NCBI RefSeq assembly: GCF_011398925.1
Contig: NZ_AP022842.1
Coordinates: 2,840,001-2,904,000, forward strand
Length of the DNA stretch: 64,000 nt
Origin: Bacillus sp. KH172YL63
GTDB taxonomy: Bacteria > Bacillota > Bacilli > Bacillales > Bacillaceae_B
Direction of reading: 5' to 3'
Positions 51,726 to 61,657 of the stretch are shown here, piece by piece. The position numbers and the translations under genes are program-made. Every line of letters starts with the position of its first letter. Positions within the stretch are counted from its first letter, which is position 1. Under the pieces are notes generated by a model. That model ran no database searches. It saw nothing but the letters and a program-made list of their open reading frames with translations, and was not told where the DNA came from.

Positions 51726-52073
51726 GTGGAATTACTATTCATTGGATTAGTAAGTTTCTCTATCCTGTTACTCCTCATTTCTTTTTTCCAAAAAGACCGG
51801 TATCGTGAGATCGAGAAGGAAATCGAAGAGTTGTCAATGAATGTCCTGCAGGAAAACTATCAGTTAAAGAAAAGGCTCCGTGTTCTTGAAGAAGAGCTGA
51901 TGATGGATGGGGATGCTCCTGTGAAGAAAAGAACGTCAGTCAGGAACCCGATACATGAGGTTGTAAAGAATCAAGTGCTGGCTCTTCACCAGCAAGGTAT
52001 TTCAATCGATCAGATTGCGAAACAGTCTGCCCTTTCAAAGTCAGAGGTCCAGCAGCTCATTTCAAAAATGTGA
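51726..52073 (+). CDS. Membrane-anchored coiled-coil protein with HTH-like C-terminus
   Basis: A 115-residue protein starting with GTG after AGAGGTGATTGA. Residues 3-21 form a membrane anchor (LLFIGLVSFSILLLLISFF). A coiled coil follows (EIEKEIEELSMNVLQENYQLKKRL), and the C-terminal part ends in a helix-turn-helix-like HQQGISIDQIAKQSALSKSEVQQLI. It occupies the position of the small yqzC/yqzD genes of B. subtilis, but the identity is uncertain. Confidence 0.72.
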   Translation: MELLFIGLVSFSILLLLISFFQKDRYREIEKEIEELSMNVLQENYQLKKRLRVLEEELMMDGDAPVKKRTSVRNPIHEVVKNQVLALHQQGISIDQIAKQSALSKSEVQQLISKM

Positions 52074-52105
52074 CCGGGTTACTCTTATTGATCCCATAAA
52101 GATGC

Positions 52106-52137
52106 AAAAAAAGCTGTCCGTGATGGACAGCTTTTCT
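52106..52137. terminator. Bidirectional terminator before phoU
   Basis: AAAAAAAGCTGTCC / GGACAGCTTTTCTT between convergent genes. Confidence 0.88.
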
Positions 52138-52146
52138 TCTTACATT

Positions 52147-52806
52147 CTATTCATTCAGGTCGTAGCGACGGCCTTTTACAAGGTAGAATACACCTTCAGC
52201 TATGTTCGTTGAATGATCGGCAGCTCTTTCAAGGTAACGGCATATGAATGAAAGCTGGGTGATCTGAGCGGTGAATTCCGGTTTTTCTTTATTAAGCGTC
52301 AGAAGTTCTACGATCGTCTCTCCATATAGGTCATCCACTTTGTCATCCATATCGGCAATTCTCTTGGCTTTCGCTGCGTCCTCTTCTACAAATGATTCCA
52401 ATGTAAGCTGGATCATTTCAGACGTGATCGCATGCATTTCTTTAATATGATGAATCGGTTTGATAAGCGGCTCATTCCCGATACGAATCGTTGATTTTGC
52501 AACATTCACTGCAAAATCTGCAATTCTCTCAAGATCTGATGCGATTTTTATCGCAACGATGATCCTTCTCAAATCGGTTGCGACCGGCTGCTGCTTGGCG
52601 ATGGTCAGGATAGCCAAATCGTTGATTTCCTCTTCAAGTTCGTCGGCCTTTTGATCGCCCTCAATGATGGCAAGTGCCGTATCAACGTCTTTCTCCTCTA
52701 GTGCGATAATACTTCTCTTGAGTGCATCATTTGCGATATGACCGAGATCCATCAACTTTGTTTGCAGCTCTTTTAAATTTGCATCAAATTGTCCTCTGAC
52801 TGACAT
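52147..52806 (-). CDS. phoU: Phosphate transport regulator PhoU
   Basis: A 219-residue PhoU with two three-helix repeats. Start ATG 52804-52806 follows AAGGGG; an upstream frame to 52974 overlaps pstB and is not used. Metal-binding-type motifs are seen: EEDAAKAKRIADMDDKVDDL in repeat two and EGDQKADELEEEINDLA in repeat one. It restrains Pst transport and signals phosphate sufficiency to PhoR in many bacteria. B. subtilis itself lacks phoU at this place, so this is a notable difference from that genome. Confidence 0.92.
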   Translation of the reverse strand: MSVRGQFDANLKELQTKLMDLGHIANDALKRSIIALEEKDVDTALAIIEGDQKADELEEEINDLAILTIAKQQPVATDLRRIIVAIKIASDLERIADFAVNVAKSTIRIGNEPLIKPIHHIKEMHAITSEMIQLTLESFVEEDAAKAKRIADMDDKVDDLYGETIVELLTLNKEKPEFTAQITQLSFICRYLERAADHSTNIAEGVFYLVKGRRYDLNE

Positions 52807-52897
52807 TGTCTTACCCCTTCCCACATACTGTTCATATTCATGTACATATGAGGATAAATTAGCCGTCGCGGCTGCATTATCCTCCTTCTGATAGAAA

Positions 52898-53704
52898 TTA
52901 TCCGAAACGCCCAGAAATATAATCTTCTGTACGTTTATCTGATGGAGTGGAGAAAATCTTATCCGTTTTATCAAACTCTATGACTTCCCCGTTCAGGAAG
53001 AATGCTGTACGGTCAGAAATCCGGGCAGCCTGTTGCATGTTATGAGTGACGATGATGATGCTGTAGTCTTTTTTCAACTCTTGCACAAGTTCCTCAACCT
53101 TCAGAGTTGAAATTGGATCAAGTGCAGATGTCGGCTCATCCATTAAGATTACGTCAGGCTCGATCGCGAGACATCTAGCGATACAGATACGCTGTTGCTG
53201 ACCACCGGACAGTCCATATGCATTCTGGTTCAGGCGATCTTTCACCTCATCCCAGATGGCTGCACCCCTCAAGCTCTTTTCCACAATCTCATCAAGGATT
53301 TTCTTGTTTTTGATTCCGTGGATACGAGGGCCGTAGGCGATATTATCGTAGATTGATTTCGGGAATGGATTTGGCTTTTGGAAGACCATCCCGACCTTGG
53401 TGCGAAGTTCTTCTACACGATATTTACTATCGAAGATATTACGGTCCCGATAGATGATATCCCCTGAAGTCTTGACGCTTGGAATCAATTCAATCATACG
53501 GTTCAACGTCTTGATATACGTTGATTTACCGCAGCCTGAAGGGCCGATGATGGCTGTCACTTCATTTTCCATAATATCAAGATCGATATTCTTCAATGCG
53601 TGGTTTGTCCCGTACCATAAATTCAATTGTTTCGTTTGATAAACCGCTTCTTTCGTCCCCATATTTTCAACCGTGTTATCTTTTTTTGTGATTGTCGTCT
53701 GCAT
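52898..53704 (-). CDS. pstB: Phosphate ABC transporter ATPase PstB
   Basis: A 268-residue ATPase. Walker [10 protein letters not shown], the PstB-specific NRMIEL region, signature LSGGQQQR and Walker [13 protein letters not shown] are intact. The C-terminus ends in DYISGRFG, typical for PstB. A single pstB occurs here, in contrast to the two pstB genes of B. subtilis. Confidence 0.96.
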   Translation of the reverse strand: MQTTITKKDNTVENMGTKEAVYQTKQLNLWYGTNHALKNIDLDIMENEVTAIIGPSGCGKSTYIKTLNRMIELIPSVKTSGDIIYRDRNIFDSKYRVEELRTKVGMVFQKPNPFPKSIYDNIAYGPRIHGIKNKKILDEIVEKSLRGAAIWDEVKDRLNQNAYGLSGGQQQRICIARCLAIEPDVILMDEPTSALDPISTLKVEELVQELKKDYSIIIVTHNMQQAARISDRTAFFLNGEVIEFDKTDKIFSTPSDKRTEDYISGRFG

Positions 53705-53743
53705 AATTGAAAGCCTCCTTCATCCATTTAAAACCCGTGAATC

Positions 53744-54622
53744 CTAGTATCTATTTTGAAACTTATTCCGAATGAACACTGCAACTGAATTCATGAATAA
53801 CAGCAATACCATCAATACAATGATCCCCGAAGCTGCTACATGATGGAATTCTTCCTGCGGTCTCTTCGTCCAGTCATAAATCTGCATTGGTAGAGCCGTG
53901 AAGGTGTCCATGAGAGAGCCTGGTGTAAAGAGTAATATGGTTGGAACCCCGATGACAACGAGTGGAGCCGTTTCTCCAATCGCACGTGAGAATGCCAGGA
54001 TGCTTCCTGTCAATATCCCAGGGATCGCTGCCGGTAATACAACCCGCAATATCGTCTGCCATTTAGTCGCACCCATCCCATATGACGCGTCACGCAATTC
54101 CTTCGGTACAGAACGGATTGCTTCCTGTGCCGCAACAATGATGACCGGCAAGATCAAAAGACTCATTGTCAAACCTGCAGCAAGCACGCTGTGCCCCAGG
54201 GCAAATGCACGTGCAAAAATGGTTAATCCGAGGAGACCGAATACAACGGAAGGTACTCCTGCCAAATTTGAAATATTGATTTTGATGAATTTATTGATCC
54301 GGTTTTGCTTCGCGTATTCTTCAAGATACACCGCTGTCCCCACAGCGAGGATCAATGAAACGGGTACAATGACTGCCATCAACCATAGAGATCCGATTAA
54401 TGCAGCATAGATCCCTGCTTTCTCTGGAAATCTGGACCCCATATTTTGAAGGAATTCCAGATCTAAATAACCAGTTCCTTGAGTGAGTAGCCGATATAGA
54501 AGTACCGCCAATACGATGAGGCCAAAAGACGTGGCGGCCAGGAATACCCATTTAAATATTCCATTGATTGATAGTCTGGACGTCATCTTTTTCTTGACGT
54601 TTTCCTGATTGATATGCTTCAT
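53744..54622 (-). CDS. pstA: Phosphate ABC transporter permease PstA
   Basis: A 292-residue inner membrane permease with six helices. Start ATG 54620-54622 is chosen because the longer frame to 54664 overlaps pstC coding sequence. The EAA-type loop is at ELRDASYGMGATKWQTILRVVLP. It pairs with PstC to form the channel. Confidence 0.94.
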   Translation of the reverse strand: MKHINQENVKKKMTSRLSINGIFKWVFLAATSFGLIVLAVLLYRLLTQGTGYLDLEFLQNMGSRFPEKAGIYAALIGSLWLMAVIVPVSLILAVGTAVYLEEYAKQNRINKFIKINISNLAGVPSVVFGLLGLTIFARAFALGHSVLAAGLTMSLLILPVIIVAAQEAIRSVPKELRDASYGMGATKWQTILRVVLPAAIPGILTGSILAFSRAIGETAPLVVIGVPTILLFTPGSLMDTFTALPMQIYDWTKRPQEEFHHVAASGIIVLMVLLLFMNSVAVFIRNKFQNRY

Positions 54623-54623
54623 A

Positions 54624-55568
54624 TTAATACTCCTCTCTGAACCGCTTAGAGATGTATTGGGCAAGCAGGTTCATCACCAATGTAAAAACAAACAGGGTGA
54701 AACCTACTGCGTAGATACTATAATAGATAGTCGTACCATACCCTGCGTCCCCGGTACTTACTTGTACAATGTAGGCTGTCATCGTCTGGATGGAGCCTGT
54801 CACATCCCAGGTAAGATTTGGTGTAGCACCTGCGGCAACGGTTACGATCATCGTTTCACCGATGGCGCGTGATATCGCCAGCACCACAGAAGCGACGATT
54901 CCTGAGACAGCCGCCGGCAGTACGATTTTCATGGCAACTTCAAACTTCGTTGCCCCGATCGCCAGTGCCCCTTCACGGATAGAGTTCGGAACGGACGCCA
55001 TTGCATCTTCTGATAATGAAGCAATCATCGGAATGATCATCACTCCTACGACGATTCCTGGACTTAATGCATTGAAAATTTTCAATTCGGGTATCATGCT
55101 CTGCAACACTGGTGTGACAAATGTAAGAGCAAAGAATCCGTACACAATCGTCGGAATCCCCGCAAGAATCTCCAATATCGGTTTAATGATTCTTCGAGAA
55201 CGATCTGATGCGTACTCACTCAAATAAATGGCGGATGCAAGACCAATCGGCACTGCAACCAAAACAGCGATCCCGGTAATCTTCAGCGTCCCTGAAATAA
55301 GGGGAAGAATACCATAGCTCGGATTATTGCTTGAGAACGGGTACCACTCACTCCCTGTGATGAAATCAAAGAAAGGAACCCTGGAAAAGAATTCGATTGT
55401 TTCAAAAATTAATGTTAATACGATGCCGATTGTTGTTAAAACTGAAACCCCAGCTATTGTGAACAGTATCCAAGGAATAGCTTTTTCAGTTTTGTGATTC
55501 AGGCTCTTATTACTCTTTTGTTCAATCATCTCAGAAACTGAGTATGATTTCGTTGTACTTGAACCCAT
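54624..55568 (-). CDS. pstC: Phosphate ABC transporter permease PstC
   Basis: A 314-residue permease. Start ATG 55566-55568 lies ten bases after AAAGGGG and gives MGSSTTKSYSV; an ATG eight codons upstream is less likely. EAA loop SIREGALAIGATKFEVAMKIVLP is present. It overlaps no gene, and its stop is one base before the pstA start. Confidence 0.94.
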   Translation of the reverse strand: MGSSTTKSYSVSEMIEQKSNKSLNHKTEKAIPWILFTIAGVSVLTTIGIVLTLIFETIEFFSRVPFFDFITGSEWYPFSSNNPSYGILPLISGTLKITGIAVLVAVPIGLASAIYLSEYASDRSRRIIKPILEILAGIPTIVYGFFALTFVTPVLQSMIPELKIFNALSPGIVVGVMIIPMIASLSEDAMASVPNSIREGALAIGATKFEVAMKIVLPAAVSGIVASVVLAISRAIGETMIVTVAAGATPNLTWDVTGSIQTMTAYIVQVSTGDAGYGTTIYYSIYAVGFTLFVFTLVMNLLAQYISKRFREEY

Positions 55569-55593
55569 ATAGTGCAAACCCCTTTCATCCACA

Positions 55594-55634
55594 TAACAAG
55601 ATGAGAAGCAAGTAATCGCTTCTCATCTGTTATG
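55594..55634 (-). promoter_or_regulatory. Hairpin between pstS and pstC
   Basis: AACAGATGAGAAGC / GCTTCTCATCTTGTT stem without a strong U tail on the minus strand. It likely stabilises pstS mRNA and lowers expression of the permease genes, as known for pst operons. Confidence 0.75.
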
Positions 55635-55654
55635 AATAACTTTTGCTGAGCTAC

Positions 55655-56590
55655 TTACTTAAGTTCTTCTAATTTAGATAAATCTTCTTCATAAATGCTG
55701 TCTTCGAGTTTCACATATCCGACAGCTTCTGCCATTTCACCTGCGTTTTCAAGCGTATATTTCATGTAATCGTAAGCTGCTTCATTCTCTTTCATTGACT
55801 CGTTTTTCGCATATACGAATAGTGGACGGGATAGTGGAGAATACTCTCCGCTTTCGATTGTTTCGTTATTCGGCTCAACTCCGCCAACTTTAACAGCTTT
55901 CAGCTTATCTTTGTTTTCAAGGTAGTAAGCATATCCGAAGAATCCGATCGCGTTTTTGTCTCCTGTGACACCTTGTACAAGAACGTTATCATCTTCAGAA
56001 AGCTGGATGTTCTTCTTCACCATATCTTGTTCTTCTAAGATGACTTCATCAAAGTAATCAAATGTACCGGAATCTGTACCAGGAGCGTAGAATTTCACTT
56101 CTTCGTCCGGCCATTCAGGGTTGATGTCTGACCATTTCTTTGTTGTTCCGTCTTCGATGAATAGTTTCTTAAGGTCTTCAACTGTCATATCTTGTGCCCA
56201 GTCGTTTTCAGTATTTATAACAACAGTTAAACCGTCATTTGCAATTTTAAATTCAGTGAAATCAATACCAGCTTCTTCTAGCTTTTGCTTTTCTTCGTCT
56301 TTTATCGGACGGGATGCATTTGAAAGATCCGTTTCACCTGCGATGAACTTTTCGAATCCTCCGCCAGTTCCGGATACACCGATTGAGACTTTAACATCCG
56401 GCTGCATTGCAGTGTATTCTTCATTTACAGCTTCAGCGATAGGAGCTACTGTTGAAGAACCATCAACTTTTACACTGCCAGATAGTTGTTCCGAATCTGA
56501 ACCTTCTCCAGCTCCATTTGATCCACATGCTCCCAGTAGAAGAGCTGAACCAACCATTGCTGACATTGCTAGATACTTAAAGCTTTTCAT
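55655..56590 (-). CDS. pstS: Phosphate-binding lipoprotein PstS
   Basis: A 311-residue periplasmic-type binding protein anchored as a lipoprotein: lipobox LLGAC (Cys22). Phosphate-binding loops are VDGSSTVAPIAEAV, GVSGTGGGFEKFIAGETDLSNASR (described as the second loop) and PGTDSGTFDYF. First gene of the operon, under the PhoP box upstream. Confidence 0.95.
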   Translation of the reverse strand: MKSFKYLAMSAMVGSALLLGACGSNGAGEGSDSEQLSGSVKVDGSSTVAPIAEAVNEEYTAMQPDVKVSIGVSGTGGGFEKFIAGETDLSNASRPIKDEEKQKLEEAGIDFTEFKIANDGLTVVINTENDWAQDMTVEDLKKLFIEDGTTKKWSDINPEWPDEEVKFYAPGTDSGTFDYFDEVILEEQDMVKKNIQLSEDDNVLVQGVTGDKNAIGFFGYAYYLENKDKLKAVKVGGVEPNNETIESGEYSPLSRPLFVYAKNESMKENEAAYDYMKYTLENAGEMAEAVGYVKLEDSIYEEDLSKLEELK

Positions 56591-56652
56591 TCCTAAATTC
56601 CCCCTAAGAAACTTGGTTGTTTTGTCCTACGAGTAATAGATTAATAGATGAG

Positions 56653-56691
56653 TGTTAATTGGGTTTTAATCGTTTGTAAAGGTTTTGTAAA
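56653..56691 (-). promoter_or_regulatory. PhoP box upstream of pstS
   Basis: On the minus strand it reads TTTACA-N5-TTTACA-N5-TTAAAA-N5-TTAACA, four direct repeats at 11-bp period, the established Bacillus PhoP~P binding pattern. It places the pst-phoU operon under PhoPR control in phosphate starvation. Confidence 0.92.
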
Positions 56692-57082
56692 TTCGACATT
56701 TTTCATCATATCCGCTTGATTCCTTCAACGATAATAACCCTCAAAACCCTTATGAAACCTAGTATTTGATAGGGAAGGAAAAATTATGTGCAGACTTTTT
56801 AAAAAAGGAAAATTCGTGCTTGATTTTATCCAGATCAGTCGATTATTGTGAAAAGTCATCGTTATTCATTAGGAGGAAAGACATATTTCATGGTGGAGGC
56901 AGAAGGATCTCAGACCATGCCGAATCCTCACAAGCTTTATAATGTTTTCGCCGCAGATTTACGTGCAGGGCCTCTCCTCGGGCGGCGGTGAACCTTCTCG
57001 TCGCCGGTCCCTCTTACACGGTCTCCCCTACCCTTTTTTTGCCGTCTTGCATTCCCATCAACAGGTAGAGCCGGCTACATGT

Positions 57083-57143
57083 ATAAAAAAATCCGGACGC
57101 TTTCGATTTCAGTTAAGAATTTCGAAAGATCGTCCGGATTTTC
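57083..57143 (-). terminator. Dispersed conserved hairpin 4, downstream of pbpA
   Basis: Arms ATCCGGACG / CGTCCGGAT, inner CTTTCGA / TCGAAAG, and a T7 run on the minus strand. Confidence 0.82.
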
Positions 57144-57182
57144 CTCATTATTTTCAGTTTGTCTTACAGCTTCAGAAGTACA

Positions 57183-59366
57183 TCAGTTACTCTCTTCTCT
57201 TTCAACCTGCATCTGTTCTTCCGCTTCTTTTGCATTTTCTACTTTTTTATCGATTGAAGTCGGATCTTTCACTTCTTCTGCCCGTTTCTTTTTTAATTCA
57301 AAGTACTTATCCATCACACGCTTGGAGATATACTTATTGACATAGGGGTCTGATACGCCGCTTGCCTGAATATGAGAAGCAGGCACCAGTGTAGCGTATG
57401 CGACTTCAGGATGCTCATATGGTGCATATCCGATCAGCGTGGTGTTATAGCTTAATTCACCATCAACATACGTCTCAGCCGTACCAGATTTACCTGCAGC
57501 ATTATACGGGGCATCCTTAAATTGTGAATAAGCAGTACCTTGAGGGCTGTGATAAACCCTGTAGAACCCTTTCTGAACATGCTTGATCTGTTCCTTCGTG
57601 GCATCGATCCGGTTTAAGACATTCGTTTCTTTCTCAAACAGGATCGGTCCAAGGCTCTCCTTGTCATTCGTAGGTTCCCGAATTTCCTTCATGATGTGGG
57701 GCTGCACCCGATACCCGTCATTTGCAATTGTTGACACATATTGAGCAAGCTGCATCGTCGTATAGGTATCAAACTGTCCAATGGCCAAATCCAGGAGGAA
57801 ACCGGGATCCGTCTTCGTTCCTGTCAAACCGGCCGATTCGCCGGGCAGATCGATCCCAGTCGGCACACCAAGGCCAAACTGGGCATAGTGATTCCGGAAG
57901 ATTTCAAAAGCCTGCGGGTTATTCACAATCGGTTCATTTGGAATATACCGGCCGCCGGCAATTTTCAAGGCTACCTTCCACATGTATGAGTTAGATGATT
58001 TTTCTAATGCAAATAAGTCGTTCATTGGGATCCGCTGATATTTATTGAACCAGGACGTCTTCGGATTGGTTCCTTTGATTTTTAACGGTTCATCGATCAA
58101 AACTTCCCCCGGCGTTAACTTCCCGGTCATATATCCGGTCAATACAGTTGCTCCCTTTACGACAGAACCAACTTCATATGAAGAGGTGAAAGTGCCAAGT
58201 GCAGCATCCCTCATTTCATATTTGCCTGTTGTAGGGTTCTTCGTATACTGCTTTCCTGCCATCGCCAGGATCTCCCCAGTATTAGGATCCATCATCACCA
58301 CATAGGCACGGTCCAGGTCAGGTGATTCATGGCGGTTGACAATCTGTTTACTCAGCTCTTCTTCAATGATTTTCTCTACTTCACGCTGCAGCTCCATATC
58401 GATGGTAAGGACGATATCCTTCCCTCTCTGCCCCTCTTGGACAAGTACCGACTCCAGCACGCTTCCGCCTTTGGTCACATTTTTGATTTGTTCTTTCTGA
58501 CCTTGTAAAATATCTTCATATTGCAATTCAACATAGCTCTTCCCAACACGGTCATTCCGGTTGTAGTCCTGGGCCAGATAAGATTCGACCAGGTTTTTAG
58601 GCAAGCCTTCCCTTGCTGAAGAGACATTACCCAGTATGGTTCGAAGCGTATCATCAAAAACGTATGCACGCTTCCAATCAGTCGTTGTATTCACACCGGG
58701 CAGTTCATTTAAGTGCTCACTGACCACGGCGAATTCTTCAGGTGTGACCCCTTCATTTTTCACGATTTGAGGGTTCAATGCATAACCGCTTGAGAATTCA
58801 CGATAAATCGCAATGATTTCAAGGTCTTTTTCTGTCAGGGAAGCCAACTCTTCTTCGGTGATGCGGTCCAGTCTCATTTGATAAACCTTTTTGTTCACAT
58901 CGTCCTCAGACAAATCCTCATTATTCTGGAGCTTTTTGATTTCTTTATCAGAAACCTTCGCTTCAGCTTTTTCTTTATTATTGATGAGCCAATAATCTTT
59001 CTTATCACGCTCTGTCACTTCTTTTGTATCTTTCTCGATATACTCAGAAAGCTTGGAAGCGACCTCCATCATTTCTTCGATTTTCGTATTGTTGGCACGG
59101 GTGTAGGTGATTGCGTTCAATGGGACATTATCGACTATCACATTTCCGTAACGGTCGAACATCTTCCCTCGGGGTACGCCCGTGTTCACGACTACATCCT
59201 CTGTTCTCTCAACTTCTTTCTTATAACTTTCCCCGTTTACGATTTGAACAAGTCCAAGTCTTAAAACAAGGAGGGAAAATAACAGGAACACAGCAAAAAA
59301 CAGGATATTCATCCGTACAGGAACATGCGTCCTTTTTTTCTTTCTATTTTTCTTCAACCTTTCCAA
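57183..59366 (-). CDS. pbpA: Class B penicillin-binding protein (PBP2 type)
   Basis: A 727-residue membrane-anchored D,D-transpeptidase. The single N-terminal membrane helix is at about residues 17-38 (NILFFAVFLLFSLLVLRLGLV), followed by a PBP dimerisation domain and the transpeptidase domain. Active motifs are SSYEVGSVVKG (Ser-Val-Val-Lys), KSSNSYMW (SxN) and AAGKSGTAET (KSGT). It crosslinks side-wall peptidoglycan, as PBP2A of B. subtilis, whose gene pbpA has this position. The C-terminus is charged and has no PASTA domain. Confidence 0.94.
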   Translation of the reverse strand: MERLKKNRKKKRTHVPVRMNILFFAVFLLFSLLVLRLGLVQIVNGESYKKEVERTEDVVVNTGVPRGKMFDRYGNVIVDNVPLNAITYTRANNTKIEEMMEVASKLSEYIEKDTKEVTERDKKDYWLINNKEKAEAKVSDKEIKKLQNNEDLSEDDVNKKVYQMRLDRITEEELASLTEKDLEIIAIYREFSSGYALNPQIVKNEGVTPEEFAVVSEHLNELPGVNTTTDWKRAYVFDDTLRTILGNVSSAREGLPKNLVESYLAQDYNRNDRVGKSYVELQYEDILQGQKEQIKNVTKGGSVLESVLVQEGQRGKDIVLTIDMELQREVEKIIEEELSKQIVNRHESPDLDRAYVVMMDPNTGEILAMAGKQYTKNPTTGKYEMRDAALGTFTSSYEVGSVVKGATVLTGYMTGKLTPGEVLIDEPLKIKGTNPKTSWFNKYQRIPMNDLFALEKSSNSYMWKVALKIAGGRYIPNEPIVNNPQAFEIFRNHYAQFGLGVPTGIDLPGESAGLTGTKTDPGFLLDLAIGQFDTYTTMQLAQYVSTIANDGYRVQPHIMKEIREPTNDKESLGPILFEKETNVLNRIDATKEQIKHVQKGFYRVYHSPQGTAYSQFKDAPYNAAGKSGTAETYVDGELSYNTTLIGYAPYEHPEVAYATLVPASHIQASGVSDPYVNKYISKRVMDKYFELKKKRAEEVKDPTSIDKKVENAKEAEEQMQVEREESN

Positions 59367-59459
59367 CCCTTCCTCATATATGAAAATTCATTATGTATGT
59401 ATAGACATGTACATCACTATCTATTTTATAGAATTTCATGAGGATTATCTAGCCATAAG

Positions 59460-59488
59460 CAAAGAGAGGAAATCTTTCCCTCTCTTTG
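59460..59488 (-). terminator. Terminator of yqgE
   Basis: CAAAGAGAGGG / CCTCTCTTTG stem, followed by a weak TTATGG tail on the minus strand. Confidence 0.7.
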
Positions 59489-59496
59489 TACGGAAA

Positions 59497-60711
59497 TTAT
59501 GACGGCAGGGCCACTTTTCTGATGAAAAGATAAATCAACGTATGCCCCGCACCTAAGATTAATAGCAATATCGGGATGCTTTCCTCCTGATTAAATAATG
59601 TGACAGCAATAATGAAAGCGACCACCGAGACGATCCTTCCCAAATTCAAGAAAATCTCCCTTACGACAATATACTCAATCCGCATTTCCGCCGCATTCCA
59701 ACCTGTCCCGATCACATCATACGTCATGGAAATGTAAGGTACCAATAAGATTGGGTAAGCAACTGCGATGACTCCTGCATATAAGAGCAGCTTTCCATAT
59801 GTGATATCTGATATGAGGAGGAAAATCGCAAGGTATAGCAGGATCCCCCCTAATAAGATCGCCCGTTTCCTTAGATTCTTCTTAATGACCCTCGAAGCGA
59901 CATAATAGGCTACAAACGCGATTCCCGAATTGATCAATCCAAAGGTGCCGATCGCAAATTCACTGCCGGTGCTGATGAACACAAATACAGAGATGATGAA
60001 TAGAAATGTCCCTTCCCTCAGTCCCTGGAAGAAGTGGGCGTTGGTGATCAGCCGCCAGTTCCCATTGTACTTCCTCTCTTCGAGAATCCTCAGAAACAGA
60101 TATCGCCCCGAAGCCGGTCTCCTCTTCAAGAAGAAACTCATCACCACCGCGACCGTGAATAGGAAGAGAGATAATCCGAACACAATTGTATAGCCCTGAA
60201 AGGACGCAAACCGTGAAATGATGAAGCCTGCAAGAATGGGACCGATCATGCCCCCTGCAGATGTCAGGGCACCGAGGAATCCATTGAAAAAATCCCTTGT
60301 CTCAGGCTCCGTGATTTCGAAGGTCAACACATTAAATGCCAGCCAGTAAAATCCGTATCCTATGCCAAGCAGTGCCCCCAATACGACAAGAAAATGTTCT
60401 GCCGACTCCCCGAAAGCCAGGACGGATATGTAAAAGAGGGCCAAAAAAATAACACCGAAGCGCAAAACAATCACCCGGTCCACTTTCTTAGCCCACCTCC
60501 CAGCCAAAATAAATGTAAGGGGCTGAAAGATGACGACCGTTAAGTTATAGATGCCCAAATCGATAAATTCACCTGACTGCTTCCACAGGTAGATATTCAC
60601 AAATGTGTTAGAGAGCGCAATGCTCAATGAGTACAACCCACCGATCAACAGGAGCAAGGTCAGATCTTTCGTTAACTCAATATCACCTAATACTTTCCTA
60701 TATCTACTCAT
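59497..60711 (-). CDS. yqgE: MFS transporter YqgE
   Basis: A 404-residue, 12-helix major facilitator. Start ATG 60709-60711 after GGGGAG is better than the TTG two codons upstream. The loop 2-3 motif reads GRWAKKVDR. Substrate unknown. It has the conserved position between pbpA and sodA. Confidence 0.9.
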   Translation of the reverse strand: MSRYRKVLGDIELTKDLTLLLLIGGLYSLSIALSNTFVNIYLWKQSGEFIDLGIYNLTVVIFQPLTFILAGRWAKKVDRVIVLRFGVIFLALFYISVLAFGESAEHFLVVLGALLGIGYGFYWLAFNVLTFEITEPETRDFFNGFLGALTSAGGMIGPILAGFIISRFASFQGYTIVFGLSLFLFTVAVVMSFFLKRRPASGRYLFLRILEERKYNGNWRLITNAHFFQGLREGTFLFIISVFVFISTGSEFAIGTFGLINSGIAFVAYYVASRVIKKNLRKRAILLGGILLYLAIFLLISDITYGKLLLYAGVIAVAYPILLVPYISMTYDVIGTGWNAAEMRIEYIVVREIFLNLGRIVSVVAFIIAVTLFNQEESIPILLLILGAGHTLIYLFIRKVALPS

Positions 60712-60769
60712 GTGCAAAACTCCCCTTTAACGTACCCCTATCTTTTGAAAAAGGGAAGGAAGTTATACA

Positions 60770-60803
60770 AAAAAAAGAGAGGTTCTAAAAAGAACCTCCC
60801 TTT
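60770..60803 (-). terminator. Terminator of sodA
   Basis: GGGAGGTTC / GAACCTCTC stem, followed by a T8 run on the minus strand. Confidence 0.9.
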
Positions 60804-60816
60804 ACTTGCATGACGA

Positions 60817-61425
60817 TTATTTAGCCGCAGAGTAGCGTTTTGCCACTTCATCCCAATTGACAACATTCCAGAAAGAATTGATGTAGTCAGGACGACGGTT
60901 TTGATAATTTAAGTAGTATGCATGCTCCCAAACATCCAGACCAAGGATTGGCGTCTTGCCTTCCATTAGTGGGCTGTCTTGATTTGGTGTGCTTGTTACT
61001 TCCAATTCACCATTGTTTACAACCAGCCAAGCCCAGCCAGAGCCAAAGCGTGTAGCTGCTGCATTAGCGAATTCTTCTTTGAATGAATCAAAGCTTCCGA
61101 ACTTGGAAGAAATGGCATCTGCCAGTTCTCCAGATGGAGCGCCTCCACCGTTCGGTGATAATACCGTCCAGAATAGAGAGTGGTTAGCATGTCCGCCACC
61201 ATTGTTGCGCACTGCAGTACGAGCACCTTCAGGAACAGCATCTAAGTTAGAAACAAGATCTTCAATGGATTTGCTTAATAAATCATCGTGTCCTTGAAGT
61301 GCATCATTTACTTTCGTCACATATGCGTTATGGTGTTTAGTGTGGTGGATATTCATCGTTTCCTTGTCGATATGAGGTTCCAATGCATCATATGCGTAAG
61401 GTAATTGCGGTAATTCGTAAGCCAT
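60817..61425 (-). CDS. sodA: Manganese superoxide dismutase
   Basis: A 202-residue Mn/Fe SOD. Start ATG 61423-61425 ([20 protein letters not shown]) after GGGAGG; the frame extends upstream but is not coding. Metal ligands are His27 in [10 protein letters not shown], His82 region in [11 protein letters not shown], and the Asp/His pair in [13 protein letters not shown]. It removes superoxide in the cytoplasm. Confidence 0.96.
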   Translation of the reverse strand: MAYELPQLPYAYDALEPHIDKETMNIHHTKHHNAYVTKVNDALQGHDDLLSKSIEDLVSNLDAVPEGARTAVRNNGGGHANHSLFWTVLSPNGGGAPSGELADAISSKFGSFDSFKEEFANAAATRFGSGWAWLVVNNGELEVTSTPNQDSPLMEGKTPILGLDVWEHAYYLNYQNRRPDYINSFWNVVNWDEVAKRYSAAK

Positions 61426-61657
61426 TATAAATTCCTCCCTATGTATAGTTTCCTGAATCACTTCAGGCCGTTTCAGTATAAGATTACCAAAACAATTATA
61501 TCTCTTCAAATAATTTGCCTTCAATCGTACACTTTTTTGTTACATCATTAAAATACCCTAATTATGCCCGGCTAGTCATGACAAGTAAGAATATTTCAGG
61601 ATACAGATTTTATGGAGTCAGCTTCCTGTAAATCCAGGGAACTGCACTCCAATCTTT

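Larger units (their letters stand above)
56591..57182. other. Intergenic region between pstS and pbpA
   Basis: A 592-bp gap. It holds the PhoP box near pstS, then a G+C-richer stretch at 56940-57050 with a GGCGGCGG / TCGCCG hairpin and a later CCCTTTTTTT run that could mark a small RNA, and the pbpA terminator at 57083-57143. Frames through it (56942-57340) look non-coding. Confidence 0.5.

Noticed and set aside
53898..55227. Long rightward frames antisense to pstA and pstC
   Set aside because: They are reverse-frame shadows of the permease genes, with no ribosome binding sites and no plausible protein features.
56121..56636. 171-codon rightward frame antisense to pstS
   Set aside because: Shadow of pstS, Ser/Phe-rich composition typical of antisense frames.
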